Shown: positions 35,734 to 46,907 of the stretch, in pieces
Position numbering within the stretch: position 1 is the stretch's first letter
How the letters are laid out: each line of letters starts with the position of its first letter
DNA from: Gnetum montanum
Taxonomy: Eukaryota > Streptophyta > Gnetopsida > Gnetales > Gnetaceae
Assembly (NCBI GenBank): GCA_015680685.1
Contig: MNCI01030368.1
Span: forward strand, 37,221-101,220
Direction: 5' to 3'
DNA length: 64,000 bases
Notes under the pieces: generated by a model
What the model saw: only the letters and a program-made list of their open reading frames with translations
Told to the model about the DNA's origin: nothing
The model's database searches: none
Made by a program: the position numbers and the translations under genes

Positions 35734-36560
35734 GTCATGTTGGACTCACACTGCCAGCTTGACCTAGGTGTCAGTGATAAAAATGAGAGTTTTTGAAGCT
35801 GAAATTTGAAGTTCTGGGGGCTGAAACTTGGAGAAATCATTAATGGACCTTAAGGGTGACTTGTCCCTTCAAAATCAGACCATTTTGATGCTGTTTTGAG
35901 GTTGTTAAAAGTTGGTCACGCCCAGCATGACTACCAATGTGACCTGCAGTGTGACCTCAAAAACTTGCAATTTTGAGCTAAAATATGGAATTTCTGAAGG
36001 CTGGGACCCATAGTTATCAATAGTGGACCCTGAGGATGACTTGCACCCTTGAAATCAAGTCATTTCAGCTCATTTTTGAGGCTCTAAAAGTTGGTCACGC
36101 AGTGGTCAGGCCCACAATGACTGCCCAACTTGACCTGCAGTGTGACCTCAAAAACTTGTAATTTTGAGCTAAAATCTAGAATTTCTGATGGTTGGGACCC
36201 ATAGTTATCAATAGTGGACCTTGAGGATGACTTGCACTCTTNCGATGGTTGGGACCCATAGTTATCAATAGTGGACCTTGAGGATGACTTGCACTCTTAA
36301 AATCAAGTCATTTCAGCTAAGTTTTGAGGCTCCCATAGTTGGTCATGTTGTGGTCATGCCTAGCATGACTATCTAGCATGACCTGCAAAAATTGTGTAGT
36401 CTCGCTTGAAATTTGGACTCCTAAATGCTGAGACTTGGAGTGGACATCAGTGAATCTTGAGGATTGCTTGCACCCATAGATTTGGACCACTTTTTATTTG
36501 ATTTTGAAACTATTAGAGTTGCTCACGCTGAGGGCAAGCTATCTTGACAGTGTGATCAAG
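35728..36560. repeat. Tandem repeats of about 175-190 bases in G
   Basis: About five diverged units, each beginning with AGTTGGTCA(C/T)G or a close relative (near 35730, 35908, 36083, 36331 and 36513) and including TGACCTGCAGTGTGACC and a GGACCCATAGTTATCAATAG block. One unit is artificially lengthened by the assembly gap at 36242. Confidence 0.8.
36187..36298. other. Assembly artefact: duplicated contig end around an N
   Basis: The 55 bases at 36187-36241 are repeated exactly at 36244-36298, with a single N at 36242 between them. This is what remains when two overlapping contig ends are joined through a placeholder N rather than merged. Confidence 0.9.
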
Positions 36561-36770
36561 CTGGCTTGAGCAAGCTGGACTTGAGTTTCATGCCTTAGTC
36601 AAATTTTGCCTCCCGAATGCTTGAAAGGGCTTGAGTTTTTCTTGTTTCGAAGTGTTAGGCCAAAATTAGTGGTGTTTCAATAGTGCCTCTCCTATTGCCA
36701 ATCTCATTTGCATTATGCCTCAATGGGATGGTAATCTCGATAGTCATGGTCCTAAATAATGTATTTAACA

Positions 36771-37176
36771 TTGAGCCCCCAGATGCCCAACCTCATAAGA
36801 CTTTGGTACAACATCATAGGAATTGATTGATCAGGAAAAAACACAATATTTCCCTCCATATCCCTCTACCACAACTATTCATCTTGATGTAGGATGAAGG
36901 TGAAGTCTAGCACATGCTCATCGAGATGAGTGTAGACCACTCTGCATTGTTGGGGCATTGGCGGATTCGACCATCCATTCCTTTGTTGATTGGATGTATG
37001 CTCAAACCTCAGTGGAGAATCATCCTTGTGAAAAGAAGAAATTTTAGATTGAAAGAAAATACCAATGTGTTTTTACAATTATTATTATTATTTTGAATGA
37101 TTATGGCTTTAAGGCTCATTATAACAATTTGAATAATTTTCACTAAGTCCTAGATAGTTCACATAGCTAACTAAAA
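36771..37176 (-). other. Leader region of E
   Basis: Non-coding sequence between the primer-binding site and the gag start. It matches A at about 27640-27960 (for example TCATCTTGRTG followed by AAGGTGAARTCTAG). It ends at the right edge of G. Confidence 0.6.
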
Positions 37177-37194
37177 TCCTTAACAACGACATTA
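37177..37194 (-). other. Primer-binding site of E
   Basis: Plus strand TCCTTAACAACGACATTA is the reverse complement of TGGCGCCGTTGCCGGGGA. All eight differences are transitions. One base separates it from the LTR at 37196. Confidence 0.85.
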
Positions 37195-37195
37195 A

Positions 37196-38026
37196 CGATG
37201 AGCAGTAAGTAGTCCCTAAATCCAACCATACGAATCACTAGCATTCACTAAGCAATTCGATTGAATTCTGTAGACTTCAACTATCTAAGTACATTGGTCT
37301 CTAGGAGGTGAATGTAATCATTGTAATCATTGTCTTCTCAATCTCACTATTGCATTGCAAGTGTATGGTTAAGTGTAATTGAGGCATTTGATTTTTACCA
37401 TTTTGTCTTTTATGGTTTAATTACCTAAGTGCTGGAAGCAAAGTAAATTTAATGTGTAATTGATCTAGTAACTAACACTTAACTATCCTAACATAAGCAC
37501 ATGTTCCCACTTTTTGTACACATCTTGAACATGTTATATCGCGAATGGGTTACTAAGCGTTAAGTACTATTGGGGTTACCAAGTGTTAAATGTATGCTCA
37601 AAGTGATCATGCTTATGTGTTGCTATTTAGGTGATATTAATTACCTAGTTAAAATTCATTAAAGTAGATTGCATAAATATTAAATGCATAAAGAAAGCAT
37701 TAATCTATTCCAAGTGTTGCAAGGATTGATCAGAAAAGCTAATCTTTGTTGCCATTCACACAGTCATGCTTAGGTACATTAGTGCTCAAATAAAGATTCA
37801 TATACTACTTTGTCTCTTATTTCAGGCTCTTAGAAAATATTCTAACTCTAGGAAAAGCAAACTACAAGAGCTTTGCTAACAACTAATGAAAATATTGATG
37901 AATTGTGCATCCAAGTGTTGTATTTATAGGTGAACATGCATCCTGTGATATTGGATATTCAATAACACATCATGGGCTCCGATATTGGGGATTCAATATC
38001 ACGACTTGACAAAAAATGATTCATCA
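37196..38026 (-). repeat. 5' LTR of E
   Basis: 831 bases, CGATGAGCAGTAAG to GATTCATCA; it pairs with 28965-29809. Confidence 0.9.
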
Positions 38027-38031
38027 AAGTT

Positions 38032-39084
38032 AAATGAAGATTCTTTAAGGATTGGGAAGAAGCCAAATCAAAAAGGGAAAGTGTTAGAAACCAAAGCTCA
38101 AAAGTTGAGATGATAGTTCCAAGGAACAAAAGATGTTTTGGCCAAGAAGAAGTCTATCAAAAGAAGACATCTCCTTGAAATAGGAGACATTTCCTTTTCA
38201 AGGAATATGTCTCTTCAAAGATGTCATATCCAAGAATGAGATGTATCTCCCAGAATCAAAGTTGATTTCAAAGAGACATCCCAATCTCGAAGGATACACC
38301 TACATTACTTGTTAGTTAGTCATTGCATGAATTCTAAGGTATTTTCAAAAACTCCAAGGTTATAAGAAGACTTCAATCTCTTGGGTATTGAGCAAGTATT
38401 ATATAATCATCATCAACATCAAATCTATCATTTTCTATTCTATTCTATTGTACTTGTGTACTTCATTTATTATATCATTTGCTTGATTATTTGTAGAACT
38501 GTGCTTCAAAGTACAAGGATTTGTAATTTAAGTTGCACTCTTTTCTTGTGTTTTTATTTTTCACTTTCTTGTAGCCCTACAAGGTTGATGTGCTTCTTTT
38601 GAGAAGGAATAATCATTGAGCTTGTCAAGATCCTATGAGATTGAGTGTTTGTGTAGCATCAAAACACTTCGAAGCAGAGCTCAATTTTGTAAAGGTTATG
38701 GGATCCTTGAAACCACATTCTAAGCTTGTTGGAACCTTATGAGGTTGAGTGGTTTCATAGTGATGAAGCACTCTAGAGCAAAGATTAGAGCTTGTACAGG
38801 GTGTGGTGCCCTTTAAACCACATTTTGAACTTTTTGGAACCTTGCAAGATTAAAAAATTTTGTAGCGATGAAACTCTCCATAGTGGAGCTCAAATCTTAT
38901 AAAGGTTATGGTGTTCTCTAAATCAAATTTCTAAAGAAACAAATTTTGGAGGTATGCAAGGAATCTACCCTTTGAGTGTGGACTACCCAAGTTGGGAAAC
39001 CATGTAATTTTTTTTTAATTTGGTGGCTACAACATCTTTTATTTGGGAAACTTATTTTACCCCCTTCTAAGTTCTCGATCCTCA
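38032..39084 (+). repeat. 5' LTR of F, second part
   Basis: Continues the F LTR after E and ends GATCCTCA two bases before the primer site. It has numerous GACATCT and AGATGTC motifs at 38170-38300, and blocks such as GTTGAGTGGTTTCATAG. Confidence 0.85.
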
Positions 39085-39086
39085 AG

Positions 39087-39098
39087 TGGTATCAGAGC
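39087..39098 (+). other. Primer-binding site of F
   Basis: TGGTATCAGAGC, a perfect match to the tRNA-Met-type site of copia elements. It contains no CpG, which may explain its survival. Confidence 0.9.
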
Positions 39099-39137
39099 TT
39101 GGTACTCCTGATTATGAGTGTAATAACTCAAGAATGA

Positions 39138-40150
39138 ACAATGGAAGGAGGATCATACATCAAGTCACCAATATTCAATGGGATCACCTTTACATGTTGG
39201 AAGACTCAAATGCAAAAATTATTTAAGTACATGAGGCTCATAGTTTTGGTATTCATCTTGGATGGATGCACTCAACTCATCGACAACATTTTGGGTAGCA
39301 AAGGTAAGAGTGGAGGCAAGTAATATAAACTTTCAAATTTTGATACTTTTTCTATGGAATGCTAAATATGTGGTGGAAGAGGTCATATGGCTCTAAATGC
39401 TCCAATGCTTACAAGTTTCAAGAGAAAGAGGATAGTGAAGAAAGGAGAAGAAGTAACATCCATACAAGCTAGGATGATGAAGAGGAATCAACTCAAGAAG
39501 ATAAAAAGGTAAAAAATATCTACAACAACTAGGATGATGGAAACCAAAGTGAAGATGAGATGGAGGATGATGCAAAAGATTCACATCTCATTTGTATGGC
39601 TCTCATAGATGATGATGCTAGCCTCTTGGATGATAAATTTGAAAATGAGGATGAGAACTATGATCTATTGTGTAAAGAACTTCTATTTTTTCAAAGTCTA
39701 TGTATAAAGTTTAATAAGAAAAGAAAAATCAAAGATCAATATATTTTCTCATTTAATATAATGATTTTAGATCTCACAAAAGAAATCTTAGACCTAAGAG
39801 ATAAGAATAAAAAGTTAATGCTATCTTATGAGAAGATTAAGGAAGAACTTGTAAATGCTAAACTTATAAATGAGAGGCTAGTCAAAGGAAAAGAATCCCT
39901 ACAGATAGTTCTTGGGCAAGGAGGAAATCCACATGATAAAAGTGAACTAGGATGTTGTTCATAAGAAGAAGCATCTACACAACCTTCATCCCAACAAAAG
40001 GATTCTCTACAGATTAAATTATCAAGTAGTACCACATTCCAACCAAGAGTAGCTCCAAGGTTTGATCACTTTAACCACAATAGAAATGTTAGATGCTATT
40101 ATTGTAATAGATTTGGGCATAATTAATGGAATTGCAATTTAAAATATATT
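39138..40150 (+). pseudogene. gag remnant of F
   Basis: Starts near the ATG at 39141 (MEGGSYIKSPIFNGITFTCWKTQMQKLF), the N-terminal pattern of copia gag, with a start 43 bases after the primer site. The middle is largely lost. A 134-codon stretch (39560-39964) encodes an acidic region (DDDASLLDDKFENEDENYDLL) and a coiled-coil-like KEILDLRDKNKKLMLSYEKIKEELVNAKLINERLVKGKESL, as in SIRE-type copia gag. A zinc knuckle C-Y-Y-C-N-R-F-G-H-N-stop-W-N-C is at about 40092-40135, complete except for the stop. Confidence 0.78.
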
Positions 40151-42345
40151 CACATCAACACCTAGTCATATCATAAGACTCCTTGGTCTTACCCAAATGC
40201 ACCTAGAAAGGAAATCTTATAGGGCAAAAAGAAATGGAGGGTAGATGATGAGGGTAAAGAGAATAAAAGGATATGGAGAATCAAGAAAAAAGAAGAAAGT
40301 GAAAGAACTCTCAACAATTTTATGAAAGGATGCAAGACATTAGAAATAAACAAAATTAGTTTGAAAGGAGGAACTTTGAAAGAAGAACCTCAATTCCCAT
40401 CTTCTTAGACATCTCGATCTTTATCAACAAGTAAGGTAAGTAATGGTAAGTATAGTTATAATCATTATATCTTGACTTGATGAGATTAGACTAGATTAGT
40501 TTATTTTTATGGTTGAATGGAAGCTTATGCTACTTTTAAAGTTTTTAGAATATATTGGTTTCAAGTGGTTAAAGCCCTTAACTATAATTCATGGACCAAA
40601 CATTTTTTACATTCATTACTATTTAAACATATATATCTTGTGTTCTATATGATATGGCATTGTTTAATGCCTATGAAATCATAAAGTCAAATTTTTATTA
40701 GAATATTTTTTAATGTATGATAATTGAAGCATTTGAATTAGTACCTTTAATGTAATTCATGTATATTCTTAAAAAAGAAACTTTTGAAAAGGAATTCCTT
40801 GAGCATATGAATTATTTGCTATCTTTATCATAAATTACTATTGATAGGAGCCCTTGCTTTCAAAAGTGATCTTGATATGACTCTATAGATTTATGTAAAC
40901 ATCTCTTAGCCCTTGTGTAATTCTCAATGAATATGTGATGTTTATATGTGTTTTCTTATGTCAATTTTCTTTTGATGATTTCAAGGTATTTTGCCATGTT
41001 TGGGAGGTGTTTTAGACTTATTTTGATGAGTTTAGATGGGTCTAGGGTCTATGGGGACTTGTTGGAAGACATCTAGAGGCACTTGGGATCAAAATGAACA
41101 TTTTTATTTTTGGCACCTGCGGGATAGACGTCTCCCTTAAAGTGTACACATCTCAAGACCAAAGAAGACGTCTACCAGAAATAGGAGACATCTCTTGTGA
41201 AAGTAGGGCTTTCACAGTAGATGTCTACATGGAACCAAAGATGCATATGTTAGTAAGAAAGAACAAAAAATAAAAAGCTCTAACGTGGCATTTCAATTAG
41301 GAAACTTCTAGGGAGAAATTACTTATGCATTAAAAATATTTACATCTTTGTTGTTGAATAATTTACTAATGGAGGACCTTAGTCTTCACACTTGATCCTA
41401 GAATTTTTATTGTAGCATGAAGATCATAAAAAGCTCAAGGTGAGAATATCCATCTCTCTACAACATATGCATTATGACCAAAGAAACTAGAAAGAAATAC
41501 AAGCATAGACACAGGAGGAGCTTGTACCTCATTGACAAGTATCATCTATAGGCCACCAATGTAGAGGGAGTTTTTTGAGAGTCTTACCAAAAGATACTCA
41601 AGCAATAAGACTTTTCTCTTCAATACCCATAGTTTAAAATTAGCAAGAAGAAGACTATTCTTTTTAGAATTTGAAAAGTATCTAAGATAAAAGTATGAGT
41701 TAATTTTGGTCAAGATATCTTTTGATATTTCATCTTATGATGTATTTCTTGGTGATGGTGTTTAAAATTGATATGGCTATATACAAATTACTGAGTTTTA
41801 TTGCTTTGATATTTCTTGTTTAATGTCTATCTATATACTCTCCATGTTATAGAATTTCTATGCCTTATCCTTTTGTTAAGGTTTCTTAGTAGACGAATTT
41901 TGAATGATTATAGAATCATTGGATATTAATGGATTATTGGTTTAGAGATAGGTTACTTGCTCTTCAAAGGTCAAAATGTAACAATCTTAAAATTTTCTTA
42001 AAAGACTGTTGTGCTATGAAAGTTTAAACTATTGTATGGTTCTACCTAGATGGATGTCATGCATTCCTTTTTGTTCTACTCCACTCCTTTTTGTTGATGT
42101 CCAAAAAAGGGAAGAATTTGATATGACTTGATATAATGTGTTGGTGATTATGATATGATTATGATGACATTATTTATGCCTATAGTGATGTAACATGAGT
42201 ATGGTGACTGTATGTATGGATGATGTGATTTATGGAATATAGTGCACAAGTGTTATAAGCGCTATTGAATATATATGACTTGATGGTTTCTGGAGACTAA
42301 TAACCCATTTTATTAATTTTGGAAATCATCAAAAAGGGGAATATT
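40151..42345 (+). other. Internal region of F without pol
   Basis: After a basic gag tail (to about 40410), about 1.9 kb shows no protease, integrase, RT or RNase H motif in any frame I read. Around 41120-41240 there are two perfect AGACGTCT palindromes (41126-41133 and 41166-41173) in sequence similar to the F LTR promoter region, possibly a nested LTR scrap. AAAAAGGGGA at 42331-42340 is the likely polypurine tract. Confidence 0.6.
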
Positions 42346-43971
42346 TTTGATCCTTTGATATTTGAAAACCTTAAGAAAAATGGAGAACAATAAAATTTTT
42401 ATTGTAGATGATGTGTTTGTAAGAACTCAACGAGACGAAAACTACAATGAAATATCAAAGTAAGAGACTACATGAGCAATATAAGAGCACATACAAGCAT
42501 GGATAAAAGTGAAGGCTAGAAGTCAAATGAAGATGCTTCAAGGATTGTGAACAACCCAAAGTAACAAGAGAAAGCCGTAGGAGCCAAAGCTCAAAAGTTG
42601 AGATGATGTCTCCAAGGAATAGATGATGTCTTGCCCTAGAGGAAGTCTATCAAAAGAAGAAATCTCCCATAAATAGGATACATATCCTTTTCAAAGACAA
42701 CGTCTCCATAGAGATGTCTCCTCAAAGATGTCTCATCCAAGAAGGAGACATCTCCCTAGAATTGAAAGTAATTTCAGAGAGATGTCCCAATATCGAAGGA
42801 GACATCTACAATAGCCATTAGTTAGCCATTGCATGAATTCTAAGGTTTTTTCAAAAGCTCCAAGGCTATAATAAGACTTCAATAAAAATAAAGGCTAGAA
42901 GTCAAATGAAGATGCTTCAAGGATTGTGAACAACCCAAAGTAACAAGAGAAAGCCTTAGGAGCCAAAGCTCAAAAGTTGAGATGATTTCTCCAAGGAATA
43001 GATGATGTCTTGGCCTAGAGGAAGTCTATCAAAAGAAGAAATCTCCCATAAATAGGAGACATATCCTTTTCAAAGACAACGTCTCCATAGAGATCTCTCC
43101 TCAAAGCTGTCTCATCCAAGAAGGAGACATCTCCCTAGAATTGAAAGTAATTTCAGAGAGATGTTCCAATATCGAAGGAGACATCTACAGTAGCCATTAG
43201 TTAGCCATTGCATGAATTTTGAGGTGTTTTCAAAAGCTCCAAGGCTATAAGAAGACTTCAATCTCTTAGGTATTGAGCAAGTATTGTACAATCATTTTCA
43301 ACATAAAAGCTATCATTGTCTATTCTATTCTATTGTACTCATGTACTTCATTTGTCACATAATTTTCTTGATTATTTGTAGAAATATGCTTCAAAGTACA
43401 AGGATCAGTAATTTAAGTTACACTCTTTTCTTATGTTTTTATTTTTCTCTTTCTTGTAGCCCTATGAGGTTAATGTGCTTCTTGTGAAAAGGCATCATCA
43501 TTGAGCTTGTTTGGATCCTATGGAATTGAGTGTTTGTGTTGTGTCAAAACACTTTGGAGTAGAGCTCAATTTTGTAAAGGTTGTGGGATCCTTAAAACCA
43601 CATTCTAAGCTTGTTGGGACCTTGAGGGGTTTAGTGGTTTTATAGTGACAAAACTCTCCAAAGCAGAGCTTAGAGCTTCTATAAGGTGTGATGCCCTTCA
43701 AACCACATTTTGAGCTTATTAGGACCTTGTGGGCTTCAAATATTTCATAATGACAAAACTCTCTATAGCATAGCTTAAATCTTTTAAAGGTTGTGATGTC
43801 CTCTAAACCACATTTTGAAAGAAAAAAATTCTAGAGGTATGCTAGGAATCTACCCTCTGAGTGTAGACTACCCAAGTTTGGGAACCATGTAAATCTTGTA
43901 TTTAATTTTGTGGCTACAACATATTTTAATTGGGGAACTTATTCAACCCCCTTTGAAGTTCTCAATCCTTA
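42346..43971 (+). repeat. 3' LTR of F
   Basis: Aligns with the reassembled 5' LTR and ends AATCCTTA. Position 42512 onward carries a 379-base tandem duplication not present in the 5' LTR. Confidence 0.85.
42512..43260 (+). repeat. 379-base tandem duplication in the F 3' LTR
   Basis: AAGGCTAGAAGTCAAATG starts at 42512 and again at 42891. The copies differ at roughly a dozen positions, far fewer than separate the two LTRs, so the duplication came after the insertion of F. Confidence 0.9.
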
Positions 43972-43976
43972 AGGGC

Positions 43977-44017
43977 TACATTGATGTTGATGTGACCGAC
44001 TAACATAGCATTCATCA
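43977..44017 (-). repeat. Terminal 41 bases of the A 5' LTR
   Basis: Follows the AGGGC duplication of F and ends GCATTCATCA, the counterpart of GATTCATCA at the end of both E LTRs. It marks the right end of A. Confidence 0.65.
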
Positions 44018-46451
44018 CATAACCATCCAAACTAAGCAAAGCATACTCCATCTAGACTTATATGGAAACTTATGCCTTAAGAAACATATAAATAATCATA
44101 ATACATATGGTAGTTAACATATTAGTACTTAATATCATCATAGGCCTATAGGTCTTTTATTATACTTTGGTATTCCAACTAGTGTCAGTGCTTATCAACC
44201 TATGATCCAAAGCAATTAGCCCTCTAGATGTAGGCTAGAAACATAACTTGTGGCTCCCCTAGACCTTATACAAATCATAGGAATGATTACACCTACATTA
44301 TTCTACTCTTAGGATGAGGTATGAGATAGGAACCTCATTGATGCATTCTAGTAGGGGTCATTCTCATTAACCTCTAATGTGCTTCATCACTAAGTGATCC
44401 ATTTTCTCATGTTAGCACCAATTGTTAATTAACTATTAGCAACTAGTTCTACATGCACTATTTTAATACTATATATTATATTAGAGCAAATTCCAGTACT
44501 ATGCAACATGTCAAGCATGCCTAGTAACCACAAGAACCTAGTGGTATATGAATCTATCATGCATATACTCAAACATATCCAACATATCTTGAAAATAATC
44601 ATGTGCATCTAAGTCATTTCCATTTGATACATATGCCCTATCCTACTAGACCATTCCAACTATGCTAGTTAATTCCCTCTATTCTCAAAATAACCTTGGA
44701 AAACTATGACTTAATCATGAATCATGATACTGAAATTTCTTCAAATTGCAACTGCTAGTGGAATTAAGGTTATCATCATGAGCACCTTGCAACTTGAAAT
44801 AAGCTTAAAAACAAGATGCAAAAATGAATTTTTCATCAAAAAATTCACTAAGACTCATGATGGAATTATAACCTACATCAAGATAATCCCTTTTAGCAAC
44901 GTACTATAACTCATTCATGGACTTACCATAACTTATGATATCCATAAAATTGCTACTATAATTGAATCATGGCTTCATCATATCCTATAATACATTCAAA
45001 CTCCCAACATGACTTAATCACGACCATGTTACAACCCATGATTAACTCAAATACCCATAATCAAATAATGCACCCTAACTACAAGTTGATTGTGACTTGT
45101 AATATGCAAAGTAGATCAAAATTTAATTATCCTAAATAGGCCAAAAAATAACTCGATAACTTGTTTAAGAATCATAAATCCAAGATTCCAATCTATAGAG
45201 TATTGTAATGGGTTCTTGTAGTCTTTGATCAAGTTCCATAATGCTTAGTCATAGTCCATATACATGTCAAGAAATTACAAACATCAAACCCTATCTATGT
45301 AGCCAAAATTATATCAAACCCATCCTACAAACATTCAAATCATATAGAACATTCCATAGATCCTTAAGATATAAATATGTACATAAATAGTTTGAAAGAA
45401 TAATGATCATCACTTAGATGCTTAATACTCTTCCTGCCAAGGTGAGGTCTTAAGAGGATCTATGAATGAGCAAAAGCCTAACCTCTTTTAAGTGGCTATG
45501 TCCAAGCTCAAACCTAGGACTTATAACTTAAGAAACAAGCACCTTACAAATCTACTAAAAGGGATAGTAGAAAAAACTAATGAAAGTCCATTGATAGTAA
45601 TCAAAGCTCTCAAAAGTCCAAAATGATCATAGAAAGGCTCAACATGCATAGAATTCATTCTCAAATCAACTAGCTTCCAAATCCAACTCCTAAATACATC
45701 CAAGTTAATCCACACACACACAATTTTATGAAATGAAAGAAAGATGGTAAATAGAAAATAATAAGTACAAATGAGAAAAATGATCTTTGTTTAATTTTGT
45801 TTTTGCTAAAATATAATTAAATAAACAAATTAGTATTTTCATAAGTCTAGCCATCCACCTTACTACCCAACTAATATAACAAGATACCATGGCATATAAA
45901 CCTACATATCTCAAATATAAAAGCTTCAAATGAATAACTGGTCAAACTTCCAACAAGCTCATCTTATGCACACCACATCTATAAACTAAGTGCATAACCA
46001 AGCTTCCTAAAGCATGGTCATGTCATCATCATACATACTATAAAGTAAAAGGCATAAGACATAAGCACATACTAGATTTCTACTTTTGCTTAATTCTTGT
46101 ATTATTGCTAGGCATAATATTTTTCTAACACATTCCAAAAAATTTAATATGCATATACATGTTATAAAGACATTGGAATTTGGTCTTAAAACTTAGTTTT
46201 TGGAAGCCTAATAAAATAATTTATTATGTTGTGTTTCCCCACCATCCTGGGTTAGTTTGTTTAACTATATTTGAATACTAATATCTTATGTTTTATGATA
46301 TTTATGTGAGTAGCCTCTCCTCATAAGTATCTTTTGGTTTGGTAAGTAAATTTAGATTTGTGATGTAGGAATGCTACTAAATAAAGATCGCAAGACCCTA
46401 AATTGAAAAAACCTTGAACAACATAATAGGAAAGTCTTACAAGATTAATTA
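44018..46451. other. Unrecognised AT-rich stretch
   Basis: No coding region, tandem repeat or LTR partner was found. It lies between the end of A and the gag of L, so it may be the 5' LTR and leader of L or older flanking DNA. I see no primer-binding site before 46452. Confidence 0.4.
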
Positions 46452-46907
46452 ATGTTTGAGATATTCACTTATTTGAGGAATGACAACAAGTCTAGTGTAG
46501 TGAGTGGTGGTAACAATGATGAAAAATTAATAGAAGGTGGAAGAAGTTCCATTAGGCATGTGCTCATAAAATAGTTTAGACATTTAAAACCTTCCATTTT
46601 TTATGGAGTAGAGGACCCTATAGTAGTGTTGGAGTGGCTAAGGAAGATATAAGAAGCCTCTCAACTTATAAATTACATCACATTTCAACCTTTTTGTTTG
46701 GCCTCCTACCAATGTTAGGAAGTAGTTCACTGATGGTGGGAAATAACTAGGATGAGAAAAGGCTAGGAAAATATGGAGAGAGCATTATTTGACTTTGTGG
46801 CTATGTTTAAGTAAAGATATGTGTGAAAGGAGTATAGAAGGACAAAAGTGAGAGAGATTTACAACTTGGAGTAGGATGATCTTATCATTTCATAGTATGA
46901 TATTAAG
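46452..46907 (+). pseudogene. gag of L, first part
   Basis: Possible start MFEIFTYLRNDNKSS. It then reads FRHLKPSIFYGVEDPIVVLEWLRKI, WWEITRM and a Y-x-K-R-T-K-V-R-E-I-Y-N-L-E segment ending SQYDIK, the retrotransposon gag core of this lineage. The frame would continue as KFIQLIEFAHY at 50733 were K not inserted. Confidence 0.75.

Larger units (their letters stand above)
34700..36770 (-). mobile_element. CpG-richer LTR-like insert G in E
   Basis: About 2.1 kb with no counterpart in the collinear region of A (27.5-27.7 kb), hence an insertion. Possible ends are TGTACAGC at 34727 and TATTTAACA near 36768, which would make TGT...ACA termini of one long LTR, but no target duplication is clear and the boundaries are approximate. 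It contains GTAAAC-type repeats (34860-34980), a TATA-like box on the minus strand (TATAAATA, about 35216-35223), heat-shock-element arrays and long tandem repeats. I see no convincing coding region; the frames at 34716-35048 look like a by-product of the repeats. It keeps more CpG than its surroundings, which suggests a later arrival. Confidence 0.55.
28965..38026 (-). mobile_element. Ty3/gypsy (Athila/Tat type) element E
   Basis: Minus-strand element of the same family as A, inserted in the 5' LTR of F. Flanks are AAGTC (28960-28964) and AAGTT (38027-38031). The intact target AAGTC is present in both tandem copies in the 3' LTR of F. It has LTRs, a primer site, gag, protease, RT, RNase H and a polypurine tract, but the integrase is absent. 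It carries the insert G at about 34.7-36.77 kb. Confidence 0.9.
28785..43971 (+). mobile_element. gag-only copia-like element F, interrupted by E
   Basis: Plus-strand LTR element inserted 41 bases from the end of the A LTR. Flanks are AGGGA (28780-28784) and AGGGC (43972-43976). After removing E the 5' LTR is about 1233 bases; the 3' LTR is 1626 bases because of a 379-base tandem duplication. The internal part (39085-42345) has a perfect tRNA-Met primer site and a gag gene with a zinc knuckle, but no protease, integrase, RT or RNase H. F must have depended on another element for mobility. Confidence 0.82.

Noticed and set aside
36187-36298. Apparent extra tandem unit
   Set aside because: An exact 55-base copy around a single N indicates an unmerged contig overlap.
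28753-44010. Similar TGTTGATGT words on both sides of F, first taken for a very long target duplication
   Set aside because: Both belong to the U3 of the A LTR, which has repeated motifs there; the real duplication is the 5-base AGGGA/AGGGC.
44018-46451. Search for a tRNA gene or protein-coding gene in the unassigned stretch
   Set aside because: No cloverleaf-like boxes, no codon-biased frame and no recognisable motif were found by eye.
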